Source: Rhizophagus sp. LPA8_4_AMF (Eukaryota > Glomeromycota > Glomeromycetes > Glomerales > Glomeraceae). From it: 47,097 nucleotides of DNA. Where the stretch lies: contig JADRCO010000159.1 in the NCBI GenBank assembly GCA_021464525.1, positions 1 to 47,097 on the forward strand, given 5' to 3'. The translations under genes and the position numbers were made by a program. Positions 1 to 11,474 of this stretch are shown here, piece after piece (within the stretch, counting starts at the first letter, position 1; every line of letters starts with the position of its first letter). The notes under the pieces were generated by a model. That model saw only the letters and a list, made by a program, of their open reading frames with translations. It ran no database searches and was not told where the DNA came from.

Positions 1-384
1 TCCATCTTTCCAAATTGCTTTATAAATAGTTCCAAATCCTCCTTTGGCCAAATATTCAACATTTTCAAATCTATCATATTCAATCCACTCTAAAATTTCT
101 CTAGATTCTTTAGCTTTAAGTTGTGTTTTTTGAATAAACTTATCAACTTCATTATTTCCACTAGTCCAATTTTTGAAATTTTGTTGAAATTTACATTGAC
201 ACCAATCATCAGTAATTATAGGCTGTTTACATTCTTCGCATAAACCATTCCATTTATAACGTTCTTTTAATTCTTCATTTAATATTAGCTTATCGATTAA
301 CAATACTTGTTCATCTGTTAAATTCCAACGGTCAAAATCTTTTATTTGTTCAAATACATCATCACTGAGCTTAAATTCTTCCAT
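1..384 (-). CDS. Protein kinase-like gene, 5' part only (cut by window edge)
   Basis: The reverse strand reads open for 128 codons from an ATG at 384 to the window edge. Residues about 49-68 carry a C-x2-C ... C-x-C pattern (CEECKQP ... WCQCKF), possibly a small metal-binding knuckle. A linker reading NWTSGNNEVDKFIQ follows, then EILEWIEYDRFENVEYLAKG, then GGFGTIYKAIW. The last segment fits the kinase glycine-rich loop (subdomain I). This leader-linker-loop order is known to me from the large Rhizophagus kinase family, whose members usually continue into a full catalytic domain; the VAIK lysine and HRD/DFG motifs would lie beyond the window. No earlier in-frame ATG is close, and a poly-A/T run lies just upstream. 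Whether the complete gene is active cannot be judged here. Substrate and pathway are unknown. Confidence 0.85.
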   Translation of the reverse strand, partial: MEEFKLSDDVFEQIKDFDRWNLTDEQVLLIDKLILNEELKERYKWNGLCEECKQPIITDDWCQCKFQQNFKNWTSGNNEVDKFIQKTQLKAKESREILEWIEYDRFENVEYLAKGGFGTIYKAIWKDG

Positions 385-3300
385 ATCAGTTTTATGCTTA
401 AAACAAAGTAAAACGATTTTTTTTTTTTAAAAAAAAAAAAGCAGCCCTATATAACGTATTACAGTTGCACAACAGTGATCGACAAATCTTATTTTAATTT
501 GAGGCGTTAAAAAATCAGCTGATGATCAACAAAATATTTCGGTAAGAAATTACTTTTTTATAGATTCTGACAGAACACAAGAATTAAATAAAAATAATCT
601 GTACACAAATTTCACAAAAAATGATTTATCAATCATTTAGTACCAAAATTACTATTTTATTATCATTTGTTATTACTACAACATTGTACAAATTACCTGT
701 ACATAGACTTTGAAGTAACTAACAGAAATTGGATAATATATTTTATAAAACATTCCTTTATATTACAATTCTGAATACAATTCCAATTATATTATTATTT
801 TTTTAACACAAACTTTTAATGATGATATTTTTTATGTTTGATTTAATACATCTTTTTCAAGCTAAAATTCAATAAATAAATACAATATATAACTAAAAAA
901 AAAACTTTGTCTTTATTAGGTAAAGTCAATTTAATGAATGAACTCATTTATTTATGATATAATAATCGTTAAATTAACTATGTTTAAACAATAGAAAGTT
1001 TTGATTGTTGATAAATAAAAATAATTATACTTAACAAAAACAAACAAATTAAAATTTCCGTTCATTTTAACATTATTCTTTCTAATAACATTGACATCTT
1101 ATTGGTTGTTTATTTCCTTTAATGTTTCAAAATAATATATGATATCTAAACTCTTACGGTAAATCTTTTATTAATGATATAAATATGTAGTATATTAATA
1201 ACGACATAAATTTTATGCTCAAAAATACTATAATTCACTTCTTCAATCCAGTTATCAGGTTGCATTTTAAAATAATTATCACATTATCATTGATGCACTA
1301 ATATTATCTATGGACAATTATGATAAAAAGATATCGCTATATTAAAAATATATCTGAAATATTTAAAAAAAAATTATAATTTCTTAAGTAAATTAATAAC
1401 GATATTAATCACATTTTATTACCAAACGTAATCTAAACTAATCTATCATAATTTACATAATTGCGAAATTAGAATAGACAATTTTAGTTTGTTAACTATA
1501 AAATGAATATTACATACTTGGCACGTGAATGATAATACAAAGAAAGAATATTTCCTAAGAAAAGCAAAAAGTATAAAGGTACGTGAATAAGTAAATATGC
1601 TCATTTTTTCTAAAGGTAGTGAAAACATTATTTAAATCGAAGAAACTTTCTCACTTTGACAATTTGACATACAGTAAAAGGTGATGACAAAGTTGACAAT
1701 CGAGCCATATTAATCGTAAACAACGCGTTCAAATTCAAAAATTCTAAAGAGAACTACACAAGGAATTTTAGAAAGGTTAATAAATTAACGTTAACAATAT
1801 ACAATCCTGTATAGGATGACCAGAAAAACGAAGTGTTAGGAAAAAAATAAAGCACTTAATAAAATAGGATTGCGATGTATTCTACTTGGTGTGCACGTGT
1901 GAATTTAACAAAAGGTGGTTTAGAAGAAAATATAGAACACGTTAGATATTAAGGAGCGGTCAACTATGATTGATGATTTCTACTACTGACCTCTAATGAC
2001 ATCAAATCCGATAACATATTATTACAGTATTTCCGGCTGCTTCAGTTGCTATTTAACATTTGAATGTTCTAATAAACTTTATGTTACAAGTAAAAATTAA
2101 TAAACTATAAATTCAAGTTTATTTACCAAATAATTTAAATTTCATTTGTTTTATTTTCTTTACTTACCATATGAGTAAAATTCCGTTGTCGTACATTATT
2201 GTCAATTTTTTCATGTTTGATAATTCTTCATTTCCTCTTCTCACTGGTTAATTTATTTATTGTAAGGAATTGAGAATGAGAAAAGGATGTAAAAAAACAA
2301 TAATAAAAAGACAAAAAAAGATAATTTTTTTCTATAAATATTCTAATTATTGTGTACAGTACGTTGTGCGAAAACCCCCACAAAAATTAGCCTAACAATA
2401 CGCCGATCATTTTAGATTGTTATTAAACAGGTTCTTAAAACCAGGATGATTCAACGTTACATGAGTAGATCCGATCGAAAAAGAAAATTTATTGTAATAC
2501 AATTGTATTCATAAAATAAGGGATATGCATATACAGTATGTCAAAAATGTTCCCCAAACATTTAGTGATAAAAGTATGCGATAGAAATAAACAACATTGA
2601 TTACGTTAATTAATTGTGATAATAGAAAAGCAATAATACTGTATATATATTATTGTTTGTTTATGTTAAAAGGAATTAGTTAATTTTTAGTTAAAGACCA
2701 ACCCAATTTTGATAACAATTTCGAATTAAAAATAAATTATTTACAAAATAAAATAAAATATCCTATATATAATTTTTTCCCATGTATATAATAATTTATT
2801 TTCAAAAAAAAAAATTGATTTTATTAATAATATTAACTTACTAATTAGTCATCTTAAAAAGAATAACTAATTATTTATGAATTGTAACATTCTCTAAAAT
2901 ATCTGAACTTCCAAAGTCACTAACATATTTTGACATGATTTATAATCGTATTGTATGAAATGTTTGAGAAAATTAAATTTAAAATATTCCAAATTAGAAA
3001 ACAAGTAAAATATATTATATGAAAATTTTTGTTCATTTGTCCATAAATTTTGATGATCGTTATGATCGTTAAATTCTTATTATAATTCCGGAGGCCGAGG
3101 TGACGTATTACATATCAAATATTATTCGTATATCAAAATATTAAGCACTAACAGCTAATAAAAATTTTATCGATAAAATCTTTATATAATACTTTTTCAC
3201 ACATATATATGATCATTTATTAAAAAATAAAGTATCGTTCAATTCAAACCCACCCTTGTGGGATATAAAAACTATGAATAAGAAAATTAATAGAAAAATG

Positions 3301-4494
3301 AAATTCGTGATTTTATACGGTTGATTCGTGTTAAGTAACATTTATAAATTAATATTTATAATAATAATAATTCGAAACTTTACAAATGTGAATTATTAAT
3401 TATTAATGATTTTTTATTTAAAAAAAAAAATTATACCAAACACGTGACAAAATGATCGACATCTTTCATATACTTTGCGTAAAAATTTAAATTCATTGAA
3501 ACATGAATATATTTTTAAATTTATTTAAATCGACTCCTTTATTAACCAAAAATACTAAAACGTTTTCTCTTTTTTGTCATATTACCAAAACCATTATAAT
3601 CCTTTTATTTTCTTTTTTGACATAATATCACGTCCATTTTAATTCAAAAATTAGAACCCTTTTAACTATTGATAGTTTGAACCCTACCCTAAAACGCGAA
3701 TATCCCCTAAAAAAATAAAATAACCTTTATAAATATAAAAGGCATATCATACGTGCATATGGATTACTCAAAATTTCTTGTGTACGCGTTTTCTCACATT
3801 GAATATTCGAGATTTCCTATGAAACTTCCATAAATCTAAAAAAATTCCCATTTGTTCATTATTATTATAATCTTAGAATTTAATTTCTAGTCATTAACTA
3901 AAAATATTAAGTTTAAAAATTTTATATAAATTCCGTATATATTAATGTTTCCGTACACATTCCGTATACATTAGTTTTTTTAAACAAACGTTCAAAAATG
4001 AAAAATTTTAATTTTTAGAATTTCTTTCAATTCTCCGGGTAATTGATTTTCAAGCAAAAATTCCATTCTTGTATTGCTGCATAGTTCTTTCAAAGCATTG
4101 CCAAAGTTGGTTAAAAGTCACAAATAAACTTGAAATTAAGCCTCAGCCCTGACTCAGGTCTGATTCCAGGTTTTCTAGTTATATTAAAAAATTTTGTTGA
4201 AAGTCGGTTGCATATAAATGTATTGTAACAATTAATTTTTTGGGGTTAACAATTTTTTAAACAAATTAGGAAGTCAATAATGAAATTCGATATTTTGGTT
4301 AAATGTATTACAAACCTTTTTATATCAAAAAAGCGATTTAAGAGTCATCCGTTATCTGATAATTGATAAACAGACGATATCAATGTCTTACAACTTCATT
4401 CTGATTATTAATTTTACATTTCAAAAATCCTGTTTTAAAACAAATATTTGGTTACGTTATCAAGGAAATTGTTTGTGATGATCACGTTTATTAC
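385..4494. other. Gene-empty AT-rich spacer
   Basis: This stretch shows stop codons in all frames at short intervals, many A/T homopolymers and no recognisable coding, RNA or mobile signal. The only longer reading (1446-1628, minus, 60 codons) is rich in Phe/Ser/Leu and looks like chance translation of AT-rich DNA. I see nothing else I can support. Confidence 0.6.
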
Positions 4495-4495
4495 T

Positions 4496-4516
4496 CTATA
4501 TATATATTATATATTT
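4496..4516 (+). promoter_or_regulatory. TATA-like tract upstream of the two-repeat orphan gene
   Basis: An alternating TA run (TATATATATATTATATA-like) ends about 95 bases before the ATG at 4611. The position suits a eukaryotic core promoter, but such runs are common by chance in this DNA, so this is a weak call. Confidence 0.3.
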
Positions 4517-4610
4517 TCAATTCTCGATTTTTTTTTTTTAATAAAACCATTCAGGTTATTCAAAACTTATAAAACATTTTAACATTCTTCAATAAACCTC
4601 AACCTCAAGA

Positions 4611-4982
4611 ATGGCTGAATACTTGTTTTTTTATAAACCGCACAACGATTTTCAAATCTATCATATTACTTGTGAAGAAACTTCATTTGAGATAGTTTCT
4701 CGTCTTTTAAGCAATCGCGACTGCTTAACCCAAAATAATGCTCAACCAAGTAATTCACATATATTTTATTATCAACATCCTGATGATAAGAAAATTTACA
4801 AAGTTACCTGTGAAGTAGTTTCATATACTTACATCATTTGTATGTTGAATAGAATTAATTATGGTTTTGAATTAAACCTTAATGAGCAACAACAAGTGGA
4901 TTTTTCTCAAGAGCTTAAAGATAATTTGGAGCTACATTTAAAGCATGATTTAACCAATTATTTGGCACCTGTCAACATGTAA
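4611..4982 (+). CDS. Orphan protein with two internal ~31-residue repeats (TCE repeat), 123 aa
   Basis: I do not recognise a named domain. The protein contains an internal duplication. Residues 4-34 (YLFFYKPHNDFQIYHITCEE...) align with residues 50-80 (HIFYYQHPDDKKIYKVTCEV...), giving the pattern [YH]-[LI]-F-[FY]-Y-x(4)-[ND]-D-x-x-I-Y-x-[IV]-T-C-E-x-x-S-[FY]. A charged tail (residues 91-123) contains ELHLKHDLTNYLAP. The aromatic/beta-prone repeats suggest a small two-lobed fold; the single Cys in each repeat is placed identically. There is no signal peptide or clear membrane segment. The ATG starts directly at the first repeat, a TATA-like tract lies ~100 bases upstream, and AATAAA follows the stop by ~110 bases. 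A broken relative at 40754-41246 preserves the tail and part of repeat 2, which shows this is a true coding family rather than a chance reading frame. Function unknown. Confidence 0.75.
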   Translation: MAEYLFFYKPHNDFQIYHITCEETSFEIVSRLLSNRDCLTQNNAQPSNSHIFYYQHPDDKKIYKVTCEVVSYTYIICMLNRINYGFELNLNEQQQVDFSQELKDNLELHLKHDLTNYLAPVNM

Positions 4983-5090
4983 TTATATTTTGGCTAATCT
5001 TTATTGAAGATAGTATTTATTATATTTATCAGTTATAGTTTTGGATATTATATTATATTTTATTGAGATATTCTTGAATTTCATATTGCA

Positions 5091-5096
5091 AATAAA
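5091..5096 (+). terminator. Polyadenylation-type signal AATAAA
   Basis: A canonical AATAAA lies about 110 bases after the stop of the gene at 4611-4982, a sensible distance for a 3' end signal. The hexamer is frequent in AT-rich DNA, so this is only suggestive. Confidence 0.35.
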
Positions 5097-5542
5097 CTTA
5101 CGTATATTCTATTTTGTGTATAAAATTATTTTTGTATAAGAATTTAACTGACAATTGTTGCCCCAGAGAATATGGTTGCATCATGACTTGCCAAAAATTT
5201 GGTTTTAAAAACCAGTATTTTTTTTTTTTTTAATATACAGCAATACTTTAACATTTTCTTAAAGTTTAAATAATTACTATCGTGTGTAGCATTCTAGATT
5301 TTTAAATTTATTTAACAAATTTGCCAATCACGCCAACGGTACAAATTTCTAAGAAATATAATTTCTATGCTAAAAATAAAAGAATCATAAGTCAACGGTC
5401 TGTTTGTTATATGTTCAAAAAATTTGGCGTAAACTTGGGTTTCTGTCGTGGGAAAATTCTATCATCATGATAGTAACAATTGCCTTTTTTGTTCTAATTT
5501 TTTTTCTTACCATATCTGATATGGGCGGATTTGATCGGAATG

Positions 5543-5582
5543 TCATTTTGGCCGAAATTAAAGTTAATTTCGGCCAAAATGA
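5543..5582. repeat. Perfect 19-bp hairpin containing TTTCGGCC/GGCCGAAA
   Basis: Arm 5543-5561 (TCATTTTGGCCGAAATTAA) is followed after two bases by its exact reverse complement at 5564-5582. Weaker symmetry (GAATGT ... ACATTC, CATATCTGA ... TCTGAAA) extends outward to about 5510-5610. The GGCC-centred arms resemble other short palindromes scattered in the window. The overlapping open frames on both strands here follow from the palindrome and are not called as genes. Confidence 0.8.
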
Positions 5583-5610
5583 TCGACATTCAGATTTCAG
5601 ACTCATATGC

Positions 5611-6770
5611 TCAATAAAGTTACTCGGCACCATAACTGTTTTGGTGCAACTCAAGGCCCAGACTTTTTTTTATAATCGGAAGTTCTTGCATCAATTCTTT
5701 TAAAGACTAATGTAATTTAATACAGCTTAATCGGAGGTCAATATTGTCAAAAAAAATTTTTTATTTAAATGAATACGGAGATAAGCAAACGTAAGCCATT
5801 CTATAAAAAGGTATTAAAAAAAAAAATTAATAATTTTTTTTGGGAAGGAATTATCAATAATAATTTTCTTAAAACCTTACATCAACTTTTTTCAATCTGG
5901 GAGGCGTAGGATAAGTATTAAATATATCATTGATATATTTGTGAACAGCATATACATCACTTTCCATAATTCCCCACAAAGTTGATTAAGAAAAACTTTA
6001 TGAAAAAATTTTTATATTATTAATCATTGACGTGAATGATAAACTGTTAGTGCAAAAATTATTATTTTTTTCGGATAATTCCGGAAACTTCCTGAAATTT
6101 CTACCGGTTGCTATCAGGTAAATTTTATACCCGATAGTCGCTATTATGAATGAAACCTGTTAAGGCAGCATGATTTCTAACCAGTTCTTGGAGCAGATCA
6201 GGAATTAATATCGGGTTGGTGCATAATACAAGTAAATTATCCTTAATTATTGAAAATTTTAACTATAAAAGGACTAAACGGATTCGTCCAGAGCAATTAA
6301 TTGGGCGCAGCAAAAACAATATACACGAAATAATCGTGATTATACTATTATGGATGCTATAGGAAAGAATTGAAGGAAGTAGAAGCAAATAATGTAATTA
6401 ACCTATAAATATTGAATATCAAATAAATTCTATATACAAACCATGTGATATACGTATGTTCTGATATATCTTTAATTCTTCGATAAATCAGAGCTTATGT
6501 ACATATTGTATATAGTTGAAGCCGATATATACATGAAAATTTGTCTTATTTTATTTTATATATTAATGAATCTGTTTTCTGTTTATTACAAATATGCCTT
6601 ACATATACTAAAAATTACAAAAATAAAAAAAGAATAAAACAAAATTTTAAAGCTAAAACCTGCAAAAAAAAAGAAAGAAATGTTTATCAACATATCTTTT
6701 TAATAAAAAATACGTTTTAAACTGAAATATACAGTATCATTCAACATTAATCCAAAACTATCTATTAAAA
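5611..6770. other. Gene-empty AT-rich spacer
   Basis: No open frame with coding character, no RNA gene and no clear repeat was seen. It runs from the hairpin region into the degenerate tandem array that follows. Confidence 0.5.
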
Positions 6771-6774
6771 TAAA

Positions 6775-7960
6775 AGAAGTTTTAAAAGTATTGAAACTTG
6801 CATACCATACATTACTCACCCAGAACCTATAGAAAGAAAAAAATGGAAACATTAACAAAATGTTTTTTAATGGAAAGCTTTAAAATATCAAATTTACCAT
6901 ATTATTGTTTAATTACCTAAGGTCCAAAGCCTGAAAGACCGAATTCTACAAAAAGAATAAACTTTTCCTAAAAAAAAGGAAGAAAGTATCAAAATTTACC
7001 ACTATCACCCTAGAAATTAAAACCCAAACCTTTTAAAGTAAAAGGAAAGATTGGTAAATTGTTTCCTCAAATAAAAATAAATTACACTTCCACCAGAATT
7101 CCGTTTCAAGAAGCTACCAAGCAAATCTAAAAGAATATATAAGAATATTGATAAATTCCTTAAATAAAACACAAAAGAAAAGAAAAGACTTGACATATCC
7201 GTGTCATAGAAGTGTCCAAGACACTAAAACCTATAGAAATTAAAGAAAAAGGAGACGTTAGTATGTTTCCTAAAGTCCACTTCGGGAATACTATTCCAAA
7301 AAAAATACTCGTATCATAAAGGTGTTCCTGAACGCTGAACCTACAAAAATTAAAAAAGGAAACATTAATATATCTCCTAAAGATCGGTTTGAAATACTAT
7401 TCCAAAGAAAAACAATATACCTACGCCAGGACCCCCGAAAAATACATAATAAGCAAAAGCCAAAATATTCATGTAGCTTCTTTTCTTTTTTGGATAGTGC
7501 CGACTAGAATTCATTACCTTTTTAAACACTAGCCAACATTATCACAATTCCGGCCCTGAAAAGTTGCTTATTTTAGGCCAAATCATGCCGATCATAAATT
7601 ACCCTAGATGCACCTCTCCTCTATATGTATTTTTTGGTCCTCCCGCGTCATAAATGTGTTCTGAATCCCTACGAAATTTAAAAGAGTATACTTCCTAGTC
7701 TATTTTGAAACACCACGCTAAGGAAATAATATATCAGCTGTCCAGAACACCGAAACCTACAAAATTTAAAAAAAGTAATGTTTTCTCCAAAAAATAACTT
7801 ACCGCATAAAGTTTCTTTCAGGAAAGCAAACCCTACGAAAATATGAAAAAAGCATGAGTATATCTTTAAAAGTTAACGTTGAAACCATTTCCAGAAAAAT
7901 ACCCTACCTTCTGAAAGTAAAGTTGGCTACATTGTATAAAAAAAAAACTGAACCATAAAC
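6775..7960 (+). repeat. Highly diverged tandem array, units ~75-110 bp
   Basis: A recurring module reads, in degenerate form, AACCTACAAAAATTAAAAAA, then GGAAACATTAATAT, then CTCCTAAAG, then GAAATACTATTCCAAA, then an AATAC-like step. Clear module starts lie near 7228, 7337, 7665, 7752 and 7828, with fainter ones before 7228. Spacing varies from about 75 to 110 bases, with larger gaps where units have decayed or been interrupted (for example by the GGCCCTGAAAA repeat at ~7545). The 61-codon frame at 7322-7507 simply spans two units. A related purine-rich texture appears at 46295-46560. The origin could be an old satellite or a decayed repetitive coding region; I cannot tell which. Confidence 0.5.
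7515..7640 (+). repeat. Dispersed GGCCCTGAAAA repeat, copy 1
   Basis: The sequence CTAGCCAACATTATCACAAT followed by TCCGGCCCTGAAAAG matches the segment at 9205-9300 (CTTGCTGGCATTATCGTAAT, TCTGGCCCTGAAAAAA) in the same orientation. Both continue into a pyrimidine-rich stretch ending CTCCTCTATATGT or TACCTCTATATAT. A shorter piece recurs at about 31567. This is a degraded dispersed repeat of unknown class. Confidence 0.5.
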
Positions 7961-8089
7961 ATAAAAAATTTTTAAACTGATTTTAAGAAATTACAGCCAA
8001 ATATCATGTGACATTATATTGTACGACATATACTGCATACCAACGTATTGGAAAGAAAAAGTTATCGAAGCTATAAAAAGTATAGGATG

Positions 8090-9015
8090 GATCAAAAAAA
8101 TTAACCGTTAAAAGCAATATAAATACCAAACAGTGAAGGTGAAAATCCATCTATGCCATAGAGAAGATAAAGATTTTTTAAATGATTAATGTTGGTATAC
8201 GAATTGATTATATAAGATAAAGAATTATTTACATAGATGGTTTCCTAGATCTATCGGAAATACGATTTCCCGAAGGACGTTTTCCCGAAAACTTTAACGC
8301 CGCCCGACTGATCACATGTTCGTGCATAACTCTGCATAACTCAGGCCAAAAATTCGGGAAAACGTCCTTCGGGATAACGTCCTTCAGGAAATCGTCCGAC
8401 AAGGATCGGAAATAGAGATCACCAAAAATGTGGTAAAAGTGGAGCATTATGGATTTACATTCGCGAAGGTGATAAGACTAGGTAATGGAAAATTAATGTT
8501 ATTAGCGATGTTTGAAGATAAAGAAGAAATGATAAAAGCAATAGAGTTACCAAACAAGTGCGGAATATATTTGGATAGTTAAGTCAATAAAATAAGCATA
8601 GTCAAGCAAATATTATAGATTAAGAAACACAAGAAATAAAAAACTCTGTGGCCAGGGATATTTCGACAAGTTCGAATTCATCAATTAATAGAAGTGAATC
8701 TAGTAGGTTCAAAGATACTGTAGCCTCGATTGGAAAAATGTTTAAAGTCACAGGTCGATTAAAAAATTGGAGTATTTCTCACGACAACAATATCCTCAAA
8801 ATTACAAGAATGAAGAATGGATAGAAGTGGAAAAGAGAGATAAATTAAGTGAATTATTAAAAAATATAATGAAATTAATGTGAATTGTTCATTAAGACTA
8901 GTTAAAGGTCAAAAAGAATTAAAAGATGGAAAAGATGGGAAAAATTTATTAGATAGAGAAGATAGAGAGAAATTTCAAAGAATAAATAGTTTAGGACAGA
9001 AAATTGATTAAGATT
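8090..9015 (+). pseudogene. Decayed reading frame, probably transposon-derived
   Basis: Several neighbouring short frames read like real protein. The best is 8403-8582, which is open for about 59 codons with the run VEHYGFTFAKVIRLGNGKLM followed by LLAMFEDKEEMIKAIELPNK. Later pieces read RFKDTVASIGKMFKVTGRLK (around 8700-8760) and a Lys/Glu-rich segment near 8810-8900. Stops and frame changes break every piece, and a foldback repeat (8240-8410) sits in the upstream part. Charged, non-low-complexity residues stand out from the surrounding chance translations. I infer a dead mobile-element or orphan gene; I cannot assign a family, so the product name stays open. Confidence 0.35.
8240..8410. repeat. 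Foldback with 15-bp periodic arms (TCCTTCGGGAAAACG)
   Basis: The left arm ATTTCCCGAAGGACGTTTTC near 8268 is mirrored by GAAAACGTCCTTCGGG near 8357. The right arm then repeats with a 15-base step (AAAACGTCCTTCGGG, ATAACGTCCTTCAGG, AAATCGTCCGACAAG). The outer edges GATCTATCGGAAAT and ATCGGAAATAGAGATC also pair. The 15-base step and GGGAAAACG-like core recall the minisatellite at 36271-36472. It interrupts the decayed frame at 8090-9015. Confidence 0.7.
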
Positions 9016-9169
9016 ATAATAGTACTACAAAGTACGTTAGAGTACTGTGTTAATAGATAGCTAAAGTTTATTTATAGTTAATAAAAGTTTAATCTACATA
9101 TAATAATAAACTTTTACTGATCAAAATTGCATACTGCGCAATATTTATAATTGATTTTCTCATTAAAAT

Positions 9170-9300
9170 ATTCAGTATTTACCGATACTTCTTGAGAGGT
9201 CATTTCTAGATACTTGCTGGCATTATCGTAATTCTGGCCCTGAAAAAAATGCGTAGAGCCAATAGTAATTTTTTTTGACTGTACCTTACCTCTATATATA
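9170..9300 (+). repeat. Dispersed GGCCCTGAAAA repeat, copy 2
   Basis: This matches copy 1 at 7515-7640 in the same orientation, including GGCATTATCGTAATTCTGGC and CCTGAAAA, then the same pyrimidine-rich continuation. No coding content. Confidence 0.5.
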
Positions 9301-10439
9301 GCTCGGACTGTAAAGTTCGTTCAGATAAATTTTCACCGATTATAACTTTAAGAACATTTAGTGCAAGCTTACAAGTTCAGTTGATATTCTAGCAACTTCA
9401 ACGACCACATCATTAATATATTTGTTTTTCATTATGGATAGATACGGATTAAACTAATTCTGGCGAGAACAATTTGACTAAATTCTTCATTGATTAAAGG
9501 TATAAGTTAAAACTAAAGTGGCATAACTCTAATCTTTTTTTCAATGTATTATTTTGATCATAATTTAATAAAACATCACGAAAAATTATCACCAAGAATT
9601 AAAGTAATACCAGAAACATACCTAAAAAAATTCCAACGCTCACAAGTAAATCAGTCAAGTATATAAATATAGTGTAAATAATTCTCGTTGAGTAAACCAC
9701 GAAAAAAGTTGTTGGTTTAGGTAATTGAAGCAATAAGGCATTCTTATGTATTTGATTCTGGATATCTGTAATTTAAAGACTAACTATCAGTGTTAATAAC
9801 GTTGTTAAAAAGATATTAGTAATTTATTCTATAATTATAATTGTAATCAATATTCAGGATTAAACGAACGAATGTCAATAAATTCATACTACGATAAGTG
9901 TGACAGTATATATGAATGGAAATGCATGAAATTACATACTAGGAAACAAGGAACTGTTGGAGCATCCGAAGTGTTATAATCATAATTAAATTGTCTACAA
10001 AAAATATGTATTGCTAAAGTTAAAAAAGTGTATTGCTAAAAAATGATACTAGTTAAAAAACGTATCGCTAAAGTTACAGTTAAAAAAATATTTATTAACA
10101 CTTTAAAAGCCAACGATATTTATTATTATAATTTATAATTCGTTACAATAAAAAAAAAGTTTTTTTGTAGTTACACCTGATCCTAAAATTTCATTGGCCA
10201 TATACGTGGCGTGGCGGATAGACATTGCATGCTTTCGAGTGGAATGGAAAGTCCTTCGATAACGCTTCGGACAATTATAAAACAATTTTCCTTGATAATC
10301 TCTCAAGCGTTTCAAATAACTCAAAAATCTAAAGCAACCATTAATATACTATTACAATAAAATAATTACGTAATTTTTTTTTGGAATAAAAAAAAAATCT
10401 GTATCACGAAAAAAATCATGTAAGTCATGCTGTTCATGC
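9301..10439. other. Spacer without a supportable gene
   Basis: The 63-codon reverse frame at 10133-10324 has a less biased composition than most chance frames here (it includes HATYMANEILGSG), but I can match it to nothing and see no relative of it in the window. I leave it uncalled. The remainder is AT-rich with frequent stops. Confidence 0.4.
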
Positions 10440-11460
10440 TGTTAATAATTTAAATCATATGAACATAGTACAAGGTCAATCCGTATGATCATATGATATT
10501 GATGTGATTTGTGCAATAAAAGGTGATGATAATCGTAATTCGAGTTTCACTATCGACAGCACATCATTTTCCGTATACATATTAGGTTTATTTGAACCTG
10601 AAACTGCTGAGAGGACCCTTTCATTATTTATGCAAAAATTATGGATTATAAATGGATTATAAATACTAAAATGGAAATTATGTAACATCATTGGCCATCA
10701 TGCCATGATCTGAACCCCCGCAATTTCTTAGATCGTGGATCAATTTGAATTGCCATTTCCATTCAATTAATTTATTATCAAATGTTTTTGCGTGGGCTGA
10801 GACTGGGGCCTTTGATAAATTTACTAATTAATTTTATTTGTTTTTTTTTTCTTTTTTCTTTTTTTTTTTGAAAAAAAATAATAAATATCTTTCCTTGATT
10901 TTTATTTTTGAACAAGTGATTATCCAATTAAATGTTATACAACAACGATTTCGGTGATAACAAGAAAAAAAAAAGAAAAGCTAGTCTAAATTTATAGTTT
11001 AAAATGGATCAACAAAAAATATTTCCAATTCGGGTTTTGTTAAAAGCGATTTTAAATTACATGATGTTATGTTCATTCTAAGTTAATATTTAAAATAAAA
11101 TCATATAAACCCGTAAAAACATGTAAAAGCAAAAAAAAATTAATTTAAGAAATAATATTAGGCTCGTATCTCGTATGATATTATCCACCCTTACCCAAAG
11201 TCATCTCCGTTTCACTAAACTAAAAAAAAATTTATTAGTACAGTGTCAGTTCTCGAAGTAACGAACGAACTCACGATACAACAAAATTTGTTCATCGCGT
11301 GCATTGTGCAATTTAACCAATCAAATCCATTAAAAATCCTTGTAAAAGATTATAACGAATTTGAAGCACAGGACGACAACTTCGCTATATTGAGAGCATG
11401 AGTACATAATTAATTATTATATTTTATAATTTTTACTTGCCAGATTTGCTAACTTTGTTT
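10440..11460 (-). repeat. Duplicated flank, copy A (3' of the tiny basic gene)
   Basis: Blocks here recur in the same order at 44220-45000 and partly at 40130-40600. Examples are ACATCATTTTCCGTATACAT followed by ATTAGGT, a TTAATTTATTATCAAATGTT block with TGCGTGGGC, and ATAAACCCGTAAAAACATG. The AACTCACGATACAACA block, the ACGACAACTTCGCTATATTG block and ACTTGCC recur only at 44220-45000. It lies immediately downstream of the minus-strand gene at 11475-11663, so gene and flank were copied together. Confidence 0.65.
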
Positions 11461-11474
11461 TATGGTTGTTAGGA

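Noticed and set aside
5404..5703. 99-codon plus frame and overlapping 79-codon minus frame
   Set aside because: They span the perfect hairpin at 5543-5582 and show no relative in the window; start context and composition give no support.
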